Shown: one piece after another, positions 54,422 to 63,746 of the stretch
Numbering within the stretch: the first letter of the stretch is position 1
How the letters are laid out: every line of letters starts with the position of its first letter
Assembly: GCF_007997005.1 (NCBI RefSeq)
Contig: NZ_VOSL01000013.1
Location: forward strand, 1 to 64,000
Length of the DNA: 64,000 nt
DNA from: Lujinxingia vulgaris
GTDB lineage: Bacteria; Myxococcota_A; Bradymonadia; Bradymonadales; Bradymonadaceae
Reading direction: 5' to 3'
Made by a program: the position numbers and the translations under genes
Notes under the pieces: model-generated
Database searches by the model: none
Seen by the model: the letters and a program-made list of their open reading frames with translations, nothing else
What the model was told of the DNA's origin: nothing

Positions 54422-54967
54422 TCAGGCCTTCCGAAGGCGACCGAGCATATCGTGAAGTTGGCTCTCAAAGGCGTCGATATGGTCGTCCGGGTCTAAGAAG
54501 ACCTCCTGAACGCGCTCATCGGTCTGGCGACGTCGTTCCCCGACGGTGCGCGCCAGCCCCAGAATGATCTTGTAGGCGGCCTTGCTGCCGGCGCGGCGCA
54601 TCGCCTCGAAGGAGGCGCGGGAGAGTTTGAGGACTTCCACCTCATCGACCGCGCTGACGGTGGCCGAGCGGGGACCGCCCTCAATCAGGCTCATCTCCCC
54701 CACCACCGTACCCTCGCCAAGGGTGGCCAGGACCACTTTCTCACCAAGGGGGCTGACCGCGGCGACCTCCAGGGTGCCGCTGCGCACGATGTAGAGCGCG
54801 TCGGACTCATCGCCCTGCTCAAAGAGGGTCGTCTGAGCCTCCATAGCCTCGACGGTGCAGGCTCCCACCACCTCGCTGACCTCGGCGGCGCTCAGGGTCT
54901 GGAAGAGCTCCAGAGACTCAAACACCGCGCGAAGATCGGCGGTGCGGGTGGTGATCGTTGTGCTCAT
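54422..54967 (-). CDS. Cyclic-nucleotide-binding domain protein
   Basis: A 181-aa protein: one CNB domain (FQTLSAAEVSEVVGACTVEAM, LFEQGDESDALYIVRSGTLE) with an intact phosphate-binding cassette, GEMSLIEGGPRSATVSA, in which GE and R are the cyclic-nucleotide contacts. After it comes a helical tail without HTH, so it is not a Crp-type activator by itself. It may sense cAMP or c-di-GMP-like ligands and act by contact with a partner, perhaps the degenerate paralogue encoded 22 bp downstream. Confidence 0.82.
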   Translation of the reverse strand: MSTTITTRTADLRAVFESLELFQTLSAAEVSEVVGACTVEAMEAQTTLFEQGDESDALYIVRSGTLEVAAVSPLGEKVVLATLGEGTVVGEMSLIEGGPRSATVSAVDEVEVLKLSRASFEAMRRAGSKAAYKIILGLARTVGERRRQTDERVQEVFLDPDDHIDAFESQLHDMLGRLRKA

Positions 54968-55266
54968 AACGCACTCGTCGCAGAGGGTGCGCCCGCCAAA
55001 GCCGGGGCGCGTTCAATCCAAGCGGGCGCAGCGCACATCCGCGCCAGGCTCGCCGCAGTGTATCGGCGCACCTGCGAGGGCGCAACAACTTCGCCCGGCC
55101 CGTCGCCGGCGGTCACGCGATGGCCAAACCTCCCTCTGCCCATCATTGACCATCCTCAATCAATGTCGAAATTCACACTATTCGCACTTCAACGCGTCCC
55201 CTCGTCGGCCGGATGGACTCCGCCTGGCGATCCGCGTTGATCATCGGCTGCCACAGGGAGCGAGGC

Positions 55267-55284
55267 CCTCCTTAATTAAGGAGG
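55267..55284. promoter_or_regulatory. 18-bp perfect palindrome upstream of the CHRD gene
   Basis: CCTCCTTAATTAAGGAGG is fully palindromic and lies 43 bp ahead of the CHRD start. It contains a Shine-Dalgarno-like AAGGAGG but too far from the start to be the ribosome-binding site. It could be an operator or a leader hairpin. Confidence 0.45.
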
Positions 55285-55326
55285 ACCGAGCACCGACGCA
55301 GGCCGTACCAACCAAGGAGCAGTACT

Positions 55327-56277
55327 ATGAGAACGATGCGATGGATCAGCATCTCCCTCATCGGCGCGGCGGCGACCCTGCAGTGGGGCTGCGGCACCGA
55401 GCTCGATCCCACCGATGACGTCACACTGAGCTACTCCAGCGCGCTGGCCGGCGACTTCATGGAGCCGGTGGTCGCCTCCACCGGCACCGGCGACATCGAC
55501 GTCGCCCTCGACGACGATGACACCCTGCGCATCGAAGGCGACTTCGACAACCTCGTCGCCGACTTGCGCGAGTTCGGCGGCGGCGCGGTGCATCTTCGGG
55601 AAGATACCGATGAGGAGACCGCCCGCAGCCTCTTTACCTTCGATGTGGAGGTTGACGACGACGATCGCGGCGGCAGCTTCTCCGAGAATATCGATCTGAC
55701 CGAAGACCAGGTCCAGGATTTTCGCGCCGGGCGTTACTACATCACCGTGCACAGCGCGGCCTACCCCGATGGCGAGCTGCGCGCGCAGCTCAATGAGTCG
55801 GCTCCTGACGTCTCGATCTTCGACGACTCCTGGGGCTTGATGCTCACCACGGACGCCCAGCCCCACGATGTGGATAGCGACGCCGAAGGCTGGATGTGGG
55901 CTATTCTACGCAGTGACAACACGGTGGTGATCAGCGGCGTGGTCGACGATCTCACCAGCGAACTCGTCGAGATCAACGGCGGTGCGGTTAACCTGCACGA
56001 CACCGACGACGATGAAGACACCGGCCCGCTGCTCTTCAACCTTGACTACGAGATGATCGACGAGGACAGCGTGCGCTTCTGGTATACCGCTACGCTGAGC
56101 ACCGCGGAGACACTCGAGATGGAGTCGGGTGACTTCTACGTCAATGTCATCACCGAAGATAACCGCGACGGGGAGGTCCGTGCCGACATCAACCACGACG
56201 ATCGCAACTTCTTTGAAGAGATCTGGGATGATGTGATGGACGACCGCGACCCGACCACCGAAGATCCCCCCTTCTGA
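55327..56277 (+). CDS. Lipoprotein with two CHRD domains
   Basis: A 316-aa lipoprotein (lipobox LQWGC near residue 22) with two CHRD (chordin-like) domains, at about 33-160 and 170-300. In the first, FGGGAVHLRE and RYYITVHSAAYPDGELRAQL are the family signature. The second has NGGAVNLHDTDDDEDT and DFYVNVITEDNRDGEVRADI. The whole protein is strongly acidic. CHRD domains occur in secreted bacterial proteins of mostly unknown role. AGGAG lies 7 nt before the ATG. Confidence 0.85.
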   Translation: MRTMRWISISLIGAAATLQWGCGTELDPTDDVTLSYSSALAGDFMEPVVASTGTGDIDVALDDDDTLRIEGDFDNLVADLREFGGGAVHLREDTDEETARSLFTFDVEVDDDDRGGSFSENIDLTEDQVQDFRAGRYYITVHSAAYPDGELRAQLNESAPDVSIFDDSWGLMLTTDAQPHDVDSDAEGWMWAILRSDNTVVISGVVDDLTSELVEINGGAVNLHDTDDDEDTGPLLFNLDYEMIDEDSVRFWYTATLSTAETLEMESGDFYVNVITEDNRDGEVRADINHDDRNFFEEIWDDVMDDRDPTTEDPPF

Positions 56278-56292
56278 TCGCGTTGATGCGCG

Positions 56293-56871
56293 TTAAGGGT
56301 TGAGGTTTTGCAAGATCGCCGGGAGCTCTGCTCCCGGCGTTTTCACTCTGCGCATATCCCGGCGCGCCGGCGCATCGGAGGCCGGCACGAGCTCGACGAT
56401 CGTAAAGCTCAGCGCGTGACGCGCGTCTTTCGGATGATGCTCCACTGATTCCACCACCCACTGATCGCTCTCAAAGGCGGGGAAGAAGGTGTCGCCCTGG
56501 TGGCGGTCATGCACCACGGTGAGGATCAAGCGGTCGGCGACGGGCAAGGTCGCCTCATAGAGGGTGGCGCCCCCGCCGATCATCGCCTCATCGGCCTGAT
56601 GGACCTGGCGCGCCGCGTCGAGCGCCGCGTCGAGATCATGGAAGATCTCGGCGCCTTCGGCCTCATACTCTTCGTTATGGGTGAGCACCAGGTTGGGGCG
56701 CTTTTTGAGCGGACCTCCCAGCGATTCAAAGGTCTTTCGGCCCATGATCACCGGGCGGCCCAGCGTGCGTTTTTTGAAATGCGCAAAATCATCGGGCAGC
56801 CGCCACAGAAGATCGTTCTGGCCTCCGATGGCCATCCCCTCATCCAGCGCGGCGATCAGCACGATCTCCAT
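56293..56871 (-). CDS. folA: Dihydrofolate reductase
   Basis: A 192-aa DHFR reduces dihydrofolate to tetrahydrofolate in the thymidylate cycle. Seen: AIGGQNDLLWRLPDDFAHFKK (with the catalytic Asp), RPVIMGRKTFESLGGPLKKR, and MIGGGATLYEATLPVADRLIL. The C-terminus is about 20 residues longer than usual. It lies 2 bp after thyA on the same strand, so dihydrofolate made by ThyA is recycled by its neighbour. Confidence 0.95.
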   Translation of the reverse strand: MEIVLIAALDEGMAIGGQNDLLWRLPDDFAHFKKRTLGRPVIMGRKTFESLGGPLKKRPNLVLTHNEEYEAEGAEIFHDLDAALDAARQVHQADEAMIGGGATLYEATLPVADRLILTVVHDRHQGDTFFPAFESDQWVVESVEHHPKDARHALSFTIVELVPASDAPARRDMRRVKTPGAELPAILQNLNP

Positions 56872-56873
56872 GC

Positions 56874-57668
56874 TCAGACCGCGATCGGGGCGCGGATCGT
56901 GGGGTGCGACGCGTACCCCTCGATGCGGATGTCGTCGAAGGTAAACTGGTCGATCTCAGTGATCTCCGGATTGAGCCAGAGGGTGGGGAGCGCCATCGGC
57001 TCCCGGCTCAGCTGCAGCTGCGCCTGCTCGATGTGATTGAGGTAGAGGTGCGCGTCGCCCAGGGTGTGCACAAAGTCGCCGGGTTTGAGCCCCACGACCT
57101 GCGCCACCATCGAGGTCAGAAGCGCATAGGACGCGATGTTGAAGGGCAGCCCCAGAAAGATGTCGGCGCTGCGCTGGTAGAGCTGGCAGCTCAGCCGGCC
57201 CTGGCTCACATAGAACTGAAAGAGGGTGTGACAGGGGGGGAGCGCCATCGACTCCACATCGGCCACATTCCAGGCGCTCACGATATGACGACGCGAGTGG
57301 GGGTTGTGGCGCAGCTGCTCGATGACGCGGGCGATCTGGTCAATATGCCCCCCGTCGGGCGTGGGCCAGGAGCGCCACTGCACCCCGTAGACCGGCCCGA
57401 GGTTGCCCTCCTCGTCGGCCCACTCATCCCAGATACGCACCTTATTTTCCTTAAGATACGCGATGTTGGAGTCGCCGCGCAGAAACCACAAGAGCTCATG
57501 AATGATCGAGCGAAAGTGCAGCTTCTTGGTGGTCACCGCCGGAAAGCCCTTCGAGAGATCGAAGCGCATCTGGTGGCCGAAGATGCCCCGGGTACCGGTG
57601 CCGGTGCGATCGTCGCGCACCGTGCCGTGCTCCAGCACGTGAGCCATCAAATCGAGGTAGGCTTGCAT
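56874..57668 (-). CDS. thyA: Thymidylate synthase
   Basis: ThyA (264 aa) methylates dUMP with methylene-tetrahydrofolate. The catalytic Cys is in [10 protein letters not shown], other signature parts are [31 protein letters not shown] and [18 protein letters not shown]. It is the middle gene of the NYN-protein/thyA/folA operon (gaps of 20 and 2 bp). Confidence 0.97.
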   Translation of the reverse strand: MQAYLDLMAHVLEHGTVRDDRTGTGTRGIFGHQMRFDLSKGFPAVTTKKLHFRSIIHELLWFLRGDSNIAYLKENKVRIWDEWADEEGNLGPVYGVQWRSWPTPDGGHIDQIARVIEQLRHNPHSRRHIVSAWNVADVESMALPPCHTLFQFYVSQGRLSCQLYQRSADIFLGLPFNIASYALLTSMVAQVVGLKPGDFVHTLGDAHLYLNHIEQAQLQLSREPMALPTLWLNPEITEIDQFTFDDIRIEGYASHPTIRAPIAV

Positions 57669-57688
57669 GGTCGTGGCTCGCGCAAAAA

Positions 57689-58567
57689 TCAGGCCTGAGG
57701 GCCAAAGCCCAGGATGATGTAGCCGCCGGACTTCTCGTCTTTCTTAAGCTCCAGCAGGCCGCGTTTTTCGGCGTCTTCGAGCAGATCGCTGAAGTTGCGG
57801 TAGCCGTAGAAGGTCTCGGAGAAGTGGGGCTTTTTGCGCTTGATGGTCTGCTTGACCATCGAGCCCCACACGTTCTCATCGCGCTCGCGGAAGAGCGACT
57901 CGGTGGTGTCGAGCACCAGGTCCAGCGCCTCTTCTTTGGAGCCGACCTCATCGGCCTTGGTGTGCTGAGGGGCCGGCGCCGACTTCGGGGTGCTCTCGGT
58001 GGCACCATTGGAGCTGCTGCTCGCGGAGCTGCTCGTGCTGCGCGACTTCGCGCTGCTGCGGTCGCGGCTCTTGCTCTTCTCGGCCTTCTTGGACTTGCGC
58101 TTATCGCGCACCAGATCGTCGTAGAAGATGTACTCATCGCAGTTCTCGATGAGCAGATCCGAGGAGGAGTTCTTGACCCCCAGGCCAATCACTTTCTTGT
58201 TATTTTCCCGCAACTTACTGACGAGCGGCGAGAAATCGGAGTCCCCGCTGATGATCACAAAGAGGTCGACGTGGGCCTTGGTGTAGCAGAGGTCCAGGGC
58301 GTCGACGACCATGCGGATATCGGCGGAGTTTTTGCCCGAGTAGCTCACATGCGGGATCTCAATGAGCTCAAAGGCCGACTCGTGCATCGGCTTTTTGGAG
58401 GACTTGTAGCGGTCCCAGTCGGCGTAGGCTTTTTTGACAACGATGTTGCCCTTATCGAGCAGGCGTTGGAGCACGAGGTGGATGTCGAAGTCGTCGTACT
58501 TCGCGTCTTTGGCGCCGATGACGACGTTCTCAAAGTCGGCGAAGATCGCGATATTAGGTGCGTCCAT
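57689..58567 (-). CDS. NYN-domain RNase-like protein with OST-HTH/LOTUS domain
   Basis: A 292-aa protein. The N-terminal LabA-like NYN/PIN domain (residues 1-150) has acidic residues in [22 protein letters not shown] and [15 protein letters not shown], the likely metal-binding nuclease site. A Lys/Ser-rich linker (residues 155-210) joins it to a C-terminal OST-HTH/LOTUS domain (residues 215-290; [19 protein letters not shown]), an RNA-binding fold. It should cleave or regulate RNA, but its target is unknown. It is the first gene of the unit with thyA and folA. Confidence 0.87.
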   Translation of the reverse strand: MDAPNIAIFADFENVVIGAKDAKYDDFDIHLVLQRLLDKGNIVVKKAYADWDRYKSSKKPMHESAFELIEIPHVSYSGKNSADIRMVVDALDLCYTKAHVDLFVIISGDSDFSPLVSKLRENNKKVIGLGVKNSSSDLLIENCDEYIFYDDLVRDKRKSKKAEKSKSRDRSSAKSRSTSSSASSSSNGATESTPKSAPAPQHTKADEVGSKEEALDLVLDTTESLFRERDENVWGSMVKQTIKRKKPHFSETFYGYRNFSDLLEDAEKRGLLELKKDEKSGGYIILGFGPQA

Positions 58568-58821
58568 AAAGGGTGTTCCTTGGGGAAAATTGTATCAACA
58601 AAACAGCTTAAAAAGCGGCGCGTCTGCGCCGCAGCCTAACGGATGAGCCCCTTAAGGCGCAACCTCTGCGCGCGGCGCACCGATGAGCCTTGAAGCGTTT
58701 GGGGGCTTGTCGCCGCGCGCTGACGTGCTTAGGCTCCGCGCCGCCCTCGCCACCTGTGATGCGTCCATTCGGCGCCGTGGCGAGGTCCGATACTGACCTT
58801 CTTATGCCCCCGGAGACCATC

Positions 58822-59217
58822 ATGCGAATACTGCACACCATGCTGCGCGTCGGAAACCTCGAGCGCTCCATTGAGTTCTACACCAACGTTCTGGGCATGG
58901 AGCTTCTGCGCCAGAAAGACTACCCGGGAGGCAAGTTCACGCTGGCCTTTCTGGGCTACGGCCCCGAGTCGACGCACCCGGCGCTGGAGCTGACCTACAA
59001 CTGGGACCGCGAGAGCTACGATCTGGGGGATGCCTACGGGCATATCGCGCTGGGTGTCGATGACATCTACGCGACCTGCGACGCCATCAAAGCCGCCGGC
59101 GGCAAGGTGGTGCGCGAGCCCGGCCCGATGAAGCACGGCACCACCGTGATCGCGTTTGTCGAAGATCCAGACGGCTATAAGGTCGAGCTGATTGAGCTGG
59201 GCACCCAGGGCGGATGA
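58822..59217 (+). CDS. gloA: Lactoylglutathione lyase (glyoxalase I)
   Basis: A 131-aa VOC-fold enzyme, [20 protein letters not shown] at its start. His (LHTM), Glu (ALELTYN), His (GHIALGVD) and Glu (YKVELIEL) give the four metal ligands of glyoxalase I. It turns the methylglyoxal-glutathione adduct into S-lactoylglutathione. GGAG lies 6 nt before the ATG; the 44-codon extension upstream is not supported. The gene stands divergent from the NYN gene across a 254-bp gap that holds a GCGGCGC/GCGCCGC hairpin at 58615-58632. Confidence 0.93.
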   Translation: MRILHTMLRVGNLERSIEFYTNVLGMELLRQKDYPGGKFTLAFLGYGPESTHPALELTYNWDRESYDLGDAYGHIALGVDDIYATCDAIKAAGGKVVREPGPMKHGTTVIAFVEDPDGYKVELIELGTQGG

Positions 59218-59254
59218 GCCCGCCGATCCCGCGGCCTCGCCAGGCTCATCCTCA

Positions 59255-61399
59255 TCATGGCGGGGCCGGGGCCGATGACGAGGGCGGCGCGTCGCGGCGC
59301 GCATCGCCGGAGTGCGCGGGCAGGCTGAGTTGAAAGCGCGCCCCCCGACGGGAGGGGCAGAGACGAAGTTGCCCTTTGAGCTCGTGCGCGATCGAGCGCG
59401 AGAGGGAGAGCCCCAGGCCGGTGCCCTCGCCAACAGCTTTGGTCGTGAAGAAGGGATCGAAGATGCGCTCGCGCAGCTCCTCGGGCACGCCATGCCCCGG
59501 ATCCTCGACCTCAATGATGACCTGAAGGTCGTGGGAGAAGAGGCGCAGCGTGATGGTGCGCCGCTCCTCGGGAAGATCTTCGACGGCGTGCAGGGCGTTG
59601 ATGAGCAGGTTGACCACGATCTGCGTCAGCCGTGAAGGATCTGCGACGACAGACGGGGTTGGCTTGAAGTCGGTGCGCAGGGTGACCCGATGGTTGAGTT
59701 GCGCGCGAGTCAGGCGCATGGCGGCCTCGATGGCCTCCATCGGGTCGATGATCTCGGCCTCGTCCATCTCGGTACGATGCGAGAGGGAGAGCATGTCGCG
59801 CACGATGTGGGCGACGCGCTCGCTGCCGGATTGCGCCGCCTCCAGGGAGCGTTGCAGCTCGTCGAGGTGCTCGATGAGGCGCTCTCCGGCGCCATTGGCC
59901 CGCTCGTCCGGCGGCAGCGCCAGGAGCTCGGGGAGTTCCTCAAGCACCTCGCGGGCAAAGACGATGTTGCTGGTGATGTAGGAGAGGGGGTTGTTGATCT
60001 CGTGGGCGACGCCGGCGGCCAGGGTGCCAACTGCGGCCAGACGATCGACCTGGGCGATGCGCTCGCGCATCGCGGTGATCTCGGAGACGTCCCAAATCAG
60101 CGCCAGAAACATGGGCTCAGGCTGCGAAGGCGCTACCACGATCGTGTACTCGACCGGGATCCAGGCTTCATCTTGCCCATCGCGCACCCTCGCCGGATGG
60201 ACTTGAAACGACGCTGCCCCACCGGGATCAGCGATCACTCCGTCCAGATATGCGGGAAGATCAAAGCTGTCTGTATCGATCGTCATGCACTCCAACAACG
60301 CTTGTCCCAGCGCCTCATCACGCGAGATACCCCAAAGGGCTTCGGCGCTGGGGTTCCACTCTTTGATCGCCATGGTGTCGTCGAAGACGATAATGGCTTC
60401 GACTGCGTTGTTGATCAGCATCTGCGTGCTCAGCTCGCGCTCATTGACCTGTTCGCGCAACGCGACCTCTTCGACGCAGAGCTGATTGTAATGCCAGACG
60501 AGCCCCAGAAAGATGATCGCGAACCCGCCGGTTCGCGTGACCTGGGAGGCCAGAAAACCCGGGTCGTAGAGCGCCTCGGAGGCCAGCGCTGCGTAAAGCT
60601 GGCTGGCGAAAAAGGGCAGCGCGCTGAGCCAGAGCGCAAAGGAGAAGACGCTGCGGTAGACCCGATCCACCCATGGAAAGACCACCAAAAGCAGGAGCGC
60701 AAAAAGCAGCAGCGCGGGAAGATCCATCGGTCGTGAGAGCAGCTGCCCCGGGGAGAGATCGAGAGGGAGCCTCGTGGAGGCGGCGGTGAGCCTGACACAC
60801 ACAATCGCCAGCGCAGCCAGGATCAGGGCGGTCGTCACAAGCGCCGCGCGGCGCAGGCGCTCCGACATCTGGAGGCGGTGGCGACGTACGAAGATCGCCC
60901 AGAGGCTCGCCAGTACCAGGATCGCCGCGGTGAGGGTCTGCGAGATCGTCCAGTTGTAAAAGAGAAACTCCGGCGGGCTGACCACCTGCTCAAAGAGCCC
61001 GTAAAACGCCAGAAGATGCCACGCGGTAACAAAACTCGCCCAGAACCCCACCGCGGCGATCATGGCTGCCACCGCGTCGGGCTGAAAGCGCGCACGCGAC
61101 GCGGCCAGGATGGCGGTCGCCAGCGTCAGACAGACCACCGTCCATTCCAGCGCCGAGTAGATGCTCACCTCCAGCATCAACTCATGGAGGCGGTGGGAGC
61201 CCGGGGTAGCTCGCAGCGCATTGAGGTCGGTGACGTCGGTCAACACCTCATCGACGCGACTGGCGGCCACGCGAATGCCCAGCCCCGTCAGGATCTGCGG
61301 GAGAACGCAGAGCGCTGCGACCAGGGCGAAGAGCCCCGCGCGCGCGCCTGTGCTGAGTTGACCTCGTGATGCGTCGTCCACCGCCCCTTCCCCCGACAC
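59255..61399 (-). CDS. Orphan sensor histidine kinase with multi-pass N-terminal sensor and PAS domain
   Basis: A 714-aa histidine kinase. Residues 1-320 hold about eight membrane helices of the same type as in the kinase at 42.6 kb. A PAS domain follows (MLINNAVEAIIVFDDTMAIK, WNPSAEALWGI). The kinase core has AAGVAHEINNPLSYITSN (H-box), NLLINALHAVEDL (N-box), DPGHGVP and GEGTGLGLSLSRS. No response regulator is adjacent. The start is GTG at 61399 with GGGGG 4 nt upstream; a GTG six codons in is an alternative. Confidence 0.9.
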   Translation of the reverse strand: MSGEGAVDDASRGQLSTGARAGLFALVAALCVLPQILTGLGIRVAASRVDEVLTDVTDLNALRATPGSHRLHELMLEVSIYSALEWTVVCLTLATAILAASRARFQPDAVAAMIAAVGFWASFVTAWHLLAFYGLFEQVVSPPEFLFYNWTISQTLTAAILVLASLWAIFVRRHRLQMSERLRRAALVTTALILAALAIVCVRLTAASTRLPLDLSPGQLLSRPMDLPALLLFALLLLVVFPWVDRVYRSVFSFALWLSALPFFASQLYAALASEALYDPGFLASQVTRTGGFAIIFLGLVWHYNQLCVEEVALREQVNERELSTQMLINNAVEAIIVFDDTMAIKEWNPSAEALWGISRDEALGQALLECMTIDTDSFDLPAYLDGVIADPGGAASFQVHPARVRDGQDEAWIPVEYTIVVAPSQPEPMFLALIWDVSEITAMRERIAQVDRLAAVGTLAAGVAHEINNPLSYITSNIVFAREVLEELPELLALPPDERANGAGERLIEHLDELQRSLEAAQSGSERVAHIVRDMLSLSHRTEMDEAEIIDPMEAIEAAMRLTRAQLNHRVTLRTDFKPTPSVVADPSRLTQIVVNLLINALHAVEDLPEERRTITLRLFSHDLQVIIEVEDPGHGVPEELRERIFDPFFTTKAVGEGTGLGLSLSRSIAHELKGQLRLCPSRRGARFQLSLPAHSGDARRDAPPSSSAPAPP

Positions 61400-61432
61400 A
61401 GATCCCCCTTCGATGGTTTGAAGCGCCTGCCT

Positions 61433-61702
61433 TTAAAAGCCCATGGCCTCGGCCAGGTGGGTCTCGCAGAGGGCGGTGGCGTCGCCGCTGCGCTCGCGCA
61501 AAGCCTCGCAACCCTCGCAACGCTGTGCCTGGTCGTAGACCTTCTCGTCGCGTGACTGCTGATCGAGCTCCATCAGCCGCTCCTGCGCGCGGGCGCTGGC
61601 CGGGACGAAGTTCTCAACGTCCCAGCCGGGCTTGTTTTTGAGGGCGCGCACGCCCTCCTGCACCACGCGTTTTTTATGACGATTGCTGTAGTTTTCGGAC
61701 AT
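61433..61702 (-). CDS. Small Cys/His protein of unknown function
   Basis: An 89-aa hydrophilic protein with a basic start (SNRHKKRVVQEGVRAL) and, at the C-terminus, CEGC followed 14 residues on by CETH, a possible CxxC...CxxH zinc site. No family was recognised. A strong ribosome-binding site, GGAGGG, lies 4 nt before the ATG, so it is a real gene. It lies 33 bp upstream of the histidine kinase start on the same strand and may be cotranscribed with it. Confidence 0.7.
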   Translation of the reverse strand: MSENYSNRHKKRVVQEGVRALKNKPGWDVENFVPASARAQERLMELDQQSRDEKVYDQAQRCEGCEALRERSGDATALCETHLAEAMGF

Positions 61703-61765
61703 CGGTCCCTCCGCCGGCGGACGTCGTGAATGCGCGCGATGGCGCCGCCCCCGATCTACCGAAAA

Positions 61766-61981
61766 TCAACTCGACTCGTCGAGGGTAAAGCCCACATCGA
61801 CCTTAACCTGGTAATGGGCGACCGACCCGTCGGTGATGTGACCGCGGGTCTCCTTCACTTCAAACCAGCGCATGTTGCGCACCGATTCCCCGGCTTTTTT
61901 CAGCGCGTTATCCACGGCTGCTTCGATGCCATCTGGCGAGGATCCGACGAGAGTAATGACCTTATACACATGTTCGCTCAT
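61766..61981 (-). CDS. Dodecin family protein
   Basis: A 71-aa protein of full dodecin length. [20 protein letters not shown] starts the fold, [11 protein letters not shown] has the flavin-stacking Trp, and [12 protein letters not shown] ends it. Dodecins form hollow dodecamers that store riboflavin, FMN or FAD. GGAG lies 7 nt before the ATG. A class II photolyase, also a flavoprotein, is encoded divergently 240 bp away. Confidence 0.92.
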   Translation of the reverse strand: MSEHVYKVITLVGSSPDGIEAAVDNALKKAGESVRNMRWFEVKETRGHITDGSVAHYQVKVDVGFTLDESS

Positions 61982-62219
61982 GAGGGAGCTCCTTCAAGAA
62001 AAAGTCGTCTGTGGCCGCGCCAGCAAAAGCGATGCGCCCTGCGGGCCGGCCCTCGAGTGTGGGGCAGAACCTGCGCACATCACCGGAGATGGCCAGCGCC
62101 AAATTCTCTTCGTCGCGGAGACTTGCTTTTTTGTGCAGGTGGCGACACTTGGCGCGACCTCCCCGCATGGCGGGGTTTTGTTTTCGTCTCTGTGATGTTG
62201 AATGACCTCTGAGGTGACC

Positions 62220-63746
62220 ATGTCGACGCCGTCCTCATCCCGCGACTCCGACGCGCCCGCCGGCGGCGCGCCGCCGACCCGCATCCGCGCGATCAACGAC
62301 GCCCCTGTGCGCGAAGAGGGAGAGTTTGTGCTCTACTGGATGGTGGCCCATCGCCGCCCCCACTGGAACTTCGCCCTGGATCGCGCGGTGGCCCTGGCCG
62401 AAGCGCTGGAGAAGCCTCTGGTGGTGCTTGAGGCGCTGCGCCACGGCTACCGCTGGGCCTGCGATCGTTTTCACGCCTTTGTGCTCGAGGGCATGGCCGC
62501 CCAGGCCGACGCCTTTGAGGGCGCACCGGTGCTCTACTACCCTTTTGTGGAGCGCGAGGATGCGCCGGGCACAGGGCTTATTGAGGTGTTGGCCGAGCGC
62601 GCCGCGGTGATCGTCAGCGACGACTACCCGGCCTTCTTCCTTCCGCAGATGCATCGGGCCGCCGCCGAGAAGATCGCGGTGCGCCTGGAGCTCGTCGACT
62701 CCAACGGGGTGGTGCCGATGCGCCTGCCCGATACGATCTTCTCGCGCGCCTACGACTTTCGCCGCTTCCTGCACAAAAACCTCGACGCCTGGGTCGACGA
62801 CTTCCCGCGCGAGGCGCCTTTTGAAGGTGTGACGCTGCGGGCGATCGAGGGATTGGGCGAGGCGATCGAGTCGCGCTGGCCCCGGGCCGATGAGTCGCTC
62901 TTGAGCGCCGATCGAGACGCGCTGGCCGCCCTGCCCATCGACCATAGCATTGCCCCCTCCGAAGAACTTCGCGGGGGCTGGGAGAAGGCCGAGCAGCGTC
63001 TTAAGACCTTTGTGGACTGGCGGCTCGACCGCTACACCGACGATCGCAACGAGGTGGAAGACGGCGCCGCCAGCGGACTTTCGCCCTATTTGCACTTTGG
63101 TCACATCAGCCCCCACGCGATCTTTCGAGCGGTGGCCGAGCGGGAGGGGTGGAGCCCCTCGGACGCCAACCCCAAACACGCCAGCAAACGCGCCGGCTTC
63201 TGGGGGATGAGCCCCGGCGCGGAGAGCTTTCTCGACGAGCTCTTAAGCTGGCGGGAGGTCGGCTTTAACCGCTGCGTCTTCGACCCCGAGGGCTACGACC
63301 GTTATGAGAGCCTGCCGGACTGGGCACAGCAGACGCTGGCGGAGCATCGCGATGACGCGCGCGAGCACCTCTACACGCTGGAGGAGTTCGCCGCCGGCCA
63401 CACCCACGACGAGCTCTGGAACGCCGCGCAGATGGAGCTCGTCCACCGCGGGGTGATGCACAACTACCTGCGCATGCTCTGGGGCAAAAAGATCCTTCAC
63501 TGGAGCGAGTCACCGGAGGAAGCGCTGGCGATCATGATCGAGCTCAACAACCGCTACGCCATCGACGGCCGCGACCCGAACTCCTACAGCGGCATCTTCT
63601 GGGTGCTCGGTCGCTACGACCGCGCCTGGGGCCCGGAGCGCGAGATCTTTGGCAAGATTCGCTACATGACCTCCGACAGCACGCGTCGCAAGATGAAGGT
63701 CGACGGCTACATTGAGCGCTGGGCCGCCGAGGTCGAAGATGCCTGA
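62220..63746 (+). CDS. phr: Class II deoxyribodipyrimidine (CPD) photolyase
   Basis: A 508-aa enzyme of the class II CPD photolyase type, which repairs pyrimidine dimers with light using FAD. Seen: GEFVLYWMVAHRRPHWNFAL at the start of the alpha/beta domain, SGLSPYLHFGHISPH, ELLSWREVGFNRCVF, and the C-terminal WNAAQMELVHRGVMHNYLRM and YAIDGRDPNSYSGIFWVLGR. I chose the ATG at 62220 because GAGG lies 5 nt upstream; an ATG six codons earlier has none. The next gene overlaps its end by 8 bp. Confidence 0.95.
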   Translation: MSTPSSSRDSDAPAGGAPPTRIRAINDAPVREEGEFVLYWMVAHRRPHWNFALDRAVALAEALEKPLVVLEALRHGYRWACDRFHAFVLEGMAAQADAFEGAPVLYYPFVEREDAPGTGLIEVLAERAAVIVSDDYPAFFLPQMHRAAAEKIAVRLELVDSNGVVPMRLPDTIFSRAYDFRRFLHKNLDAWVDDFPREAPFEGVTLRAIEGLGEAIESRWPRADESLLSADRDALAALPIDHSIAPSEELRGGWEKAEQRLKTFVDWRLDRYTDDRNEVEDGAASGLSPYLHFGHISPHAIFRAVAEREGWSPSDANPKHASKRAGFWGMSPGAESFLDELLSWREVGFNRCVFDPEGYDRYESLPDWAQQTLAEHRDDAREHLYTLEEFAAGHTHDELWNAAQMELVHRGVMHNYLRMLWGKKILHWSESPEEALAIMIELNNRYAIDGRDPNSYSGIFWVLGRYDRAWGPEREIFGKIRYMTSDSTRRKMKVDGYIERWAAEVEDA

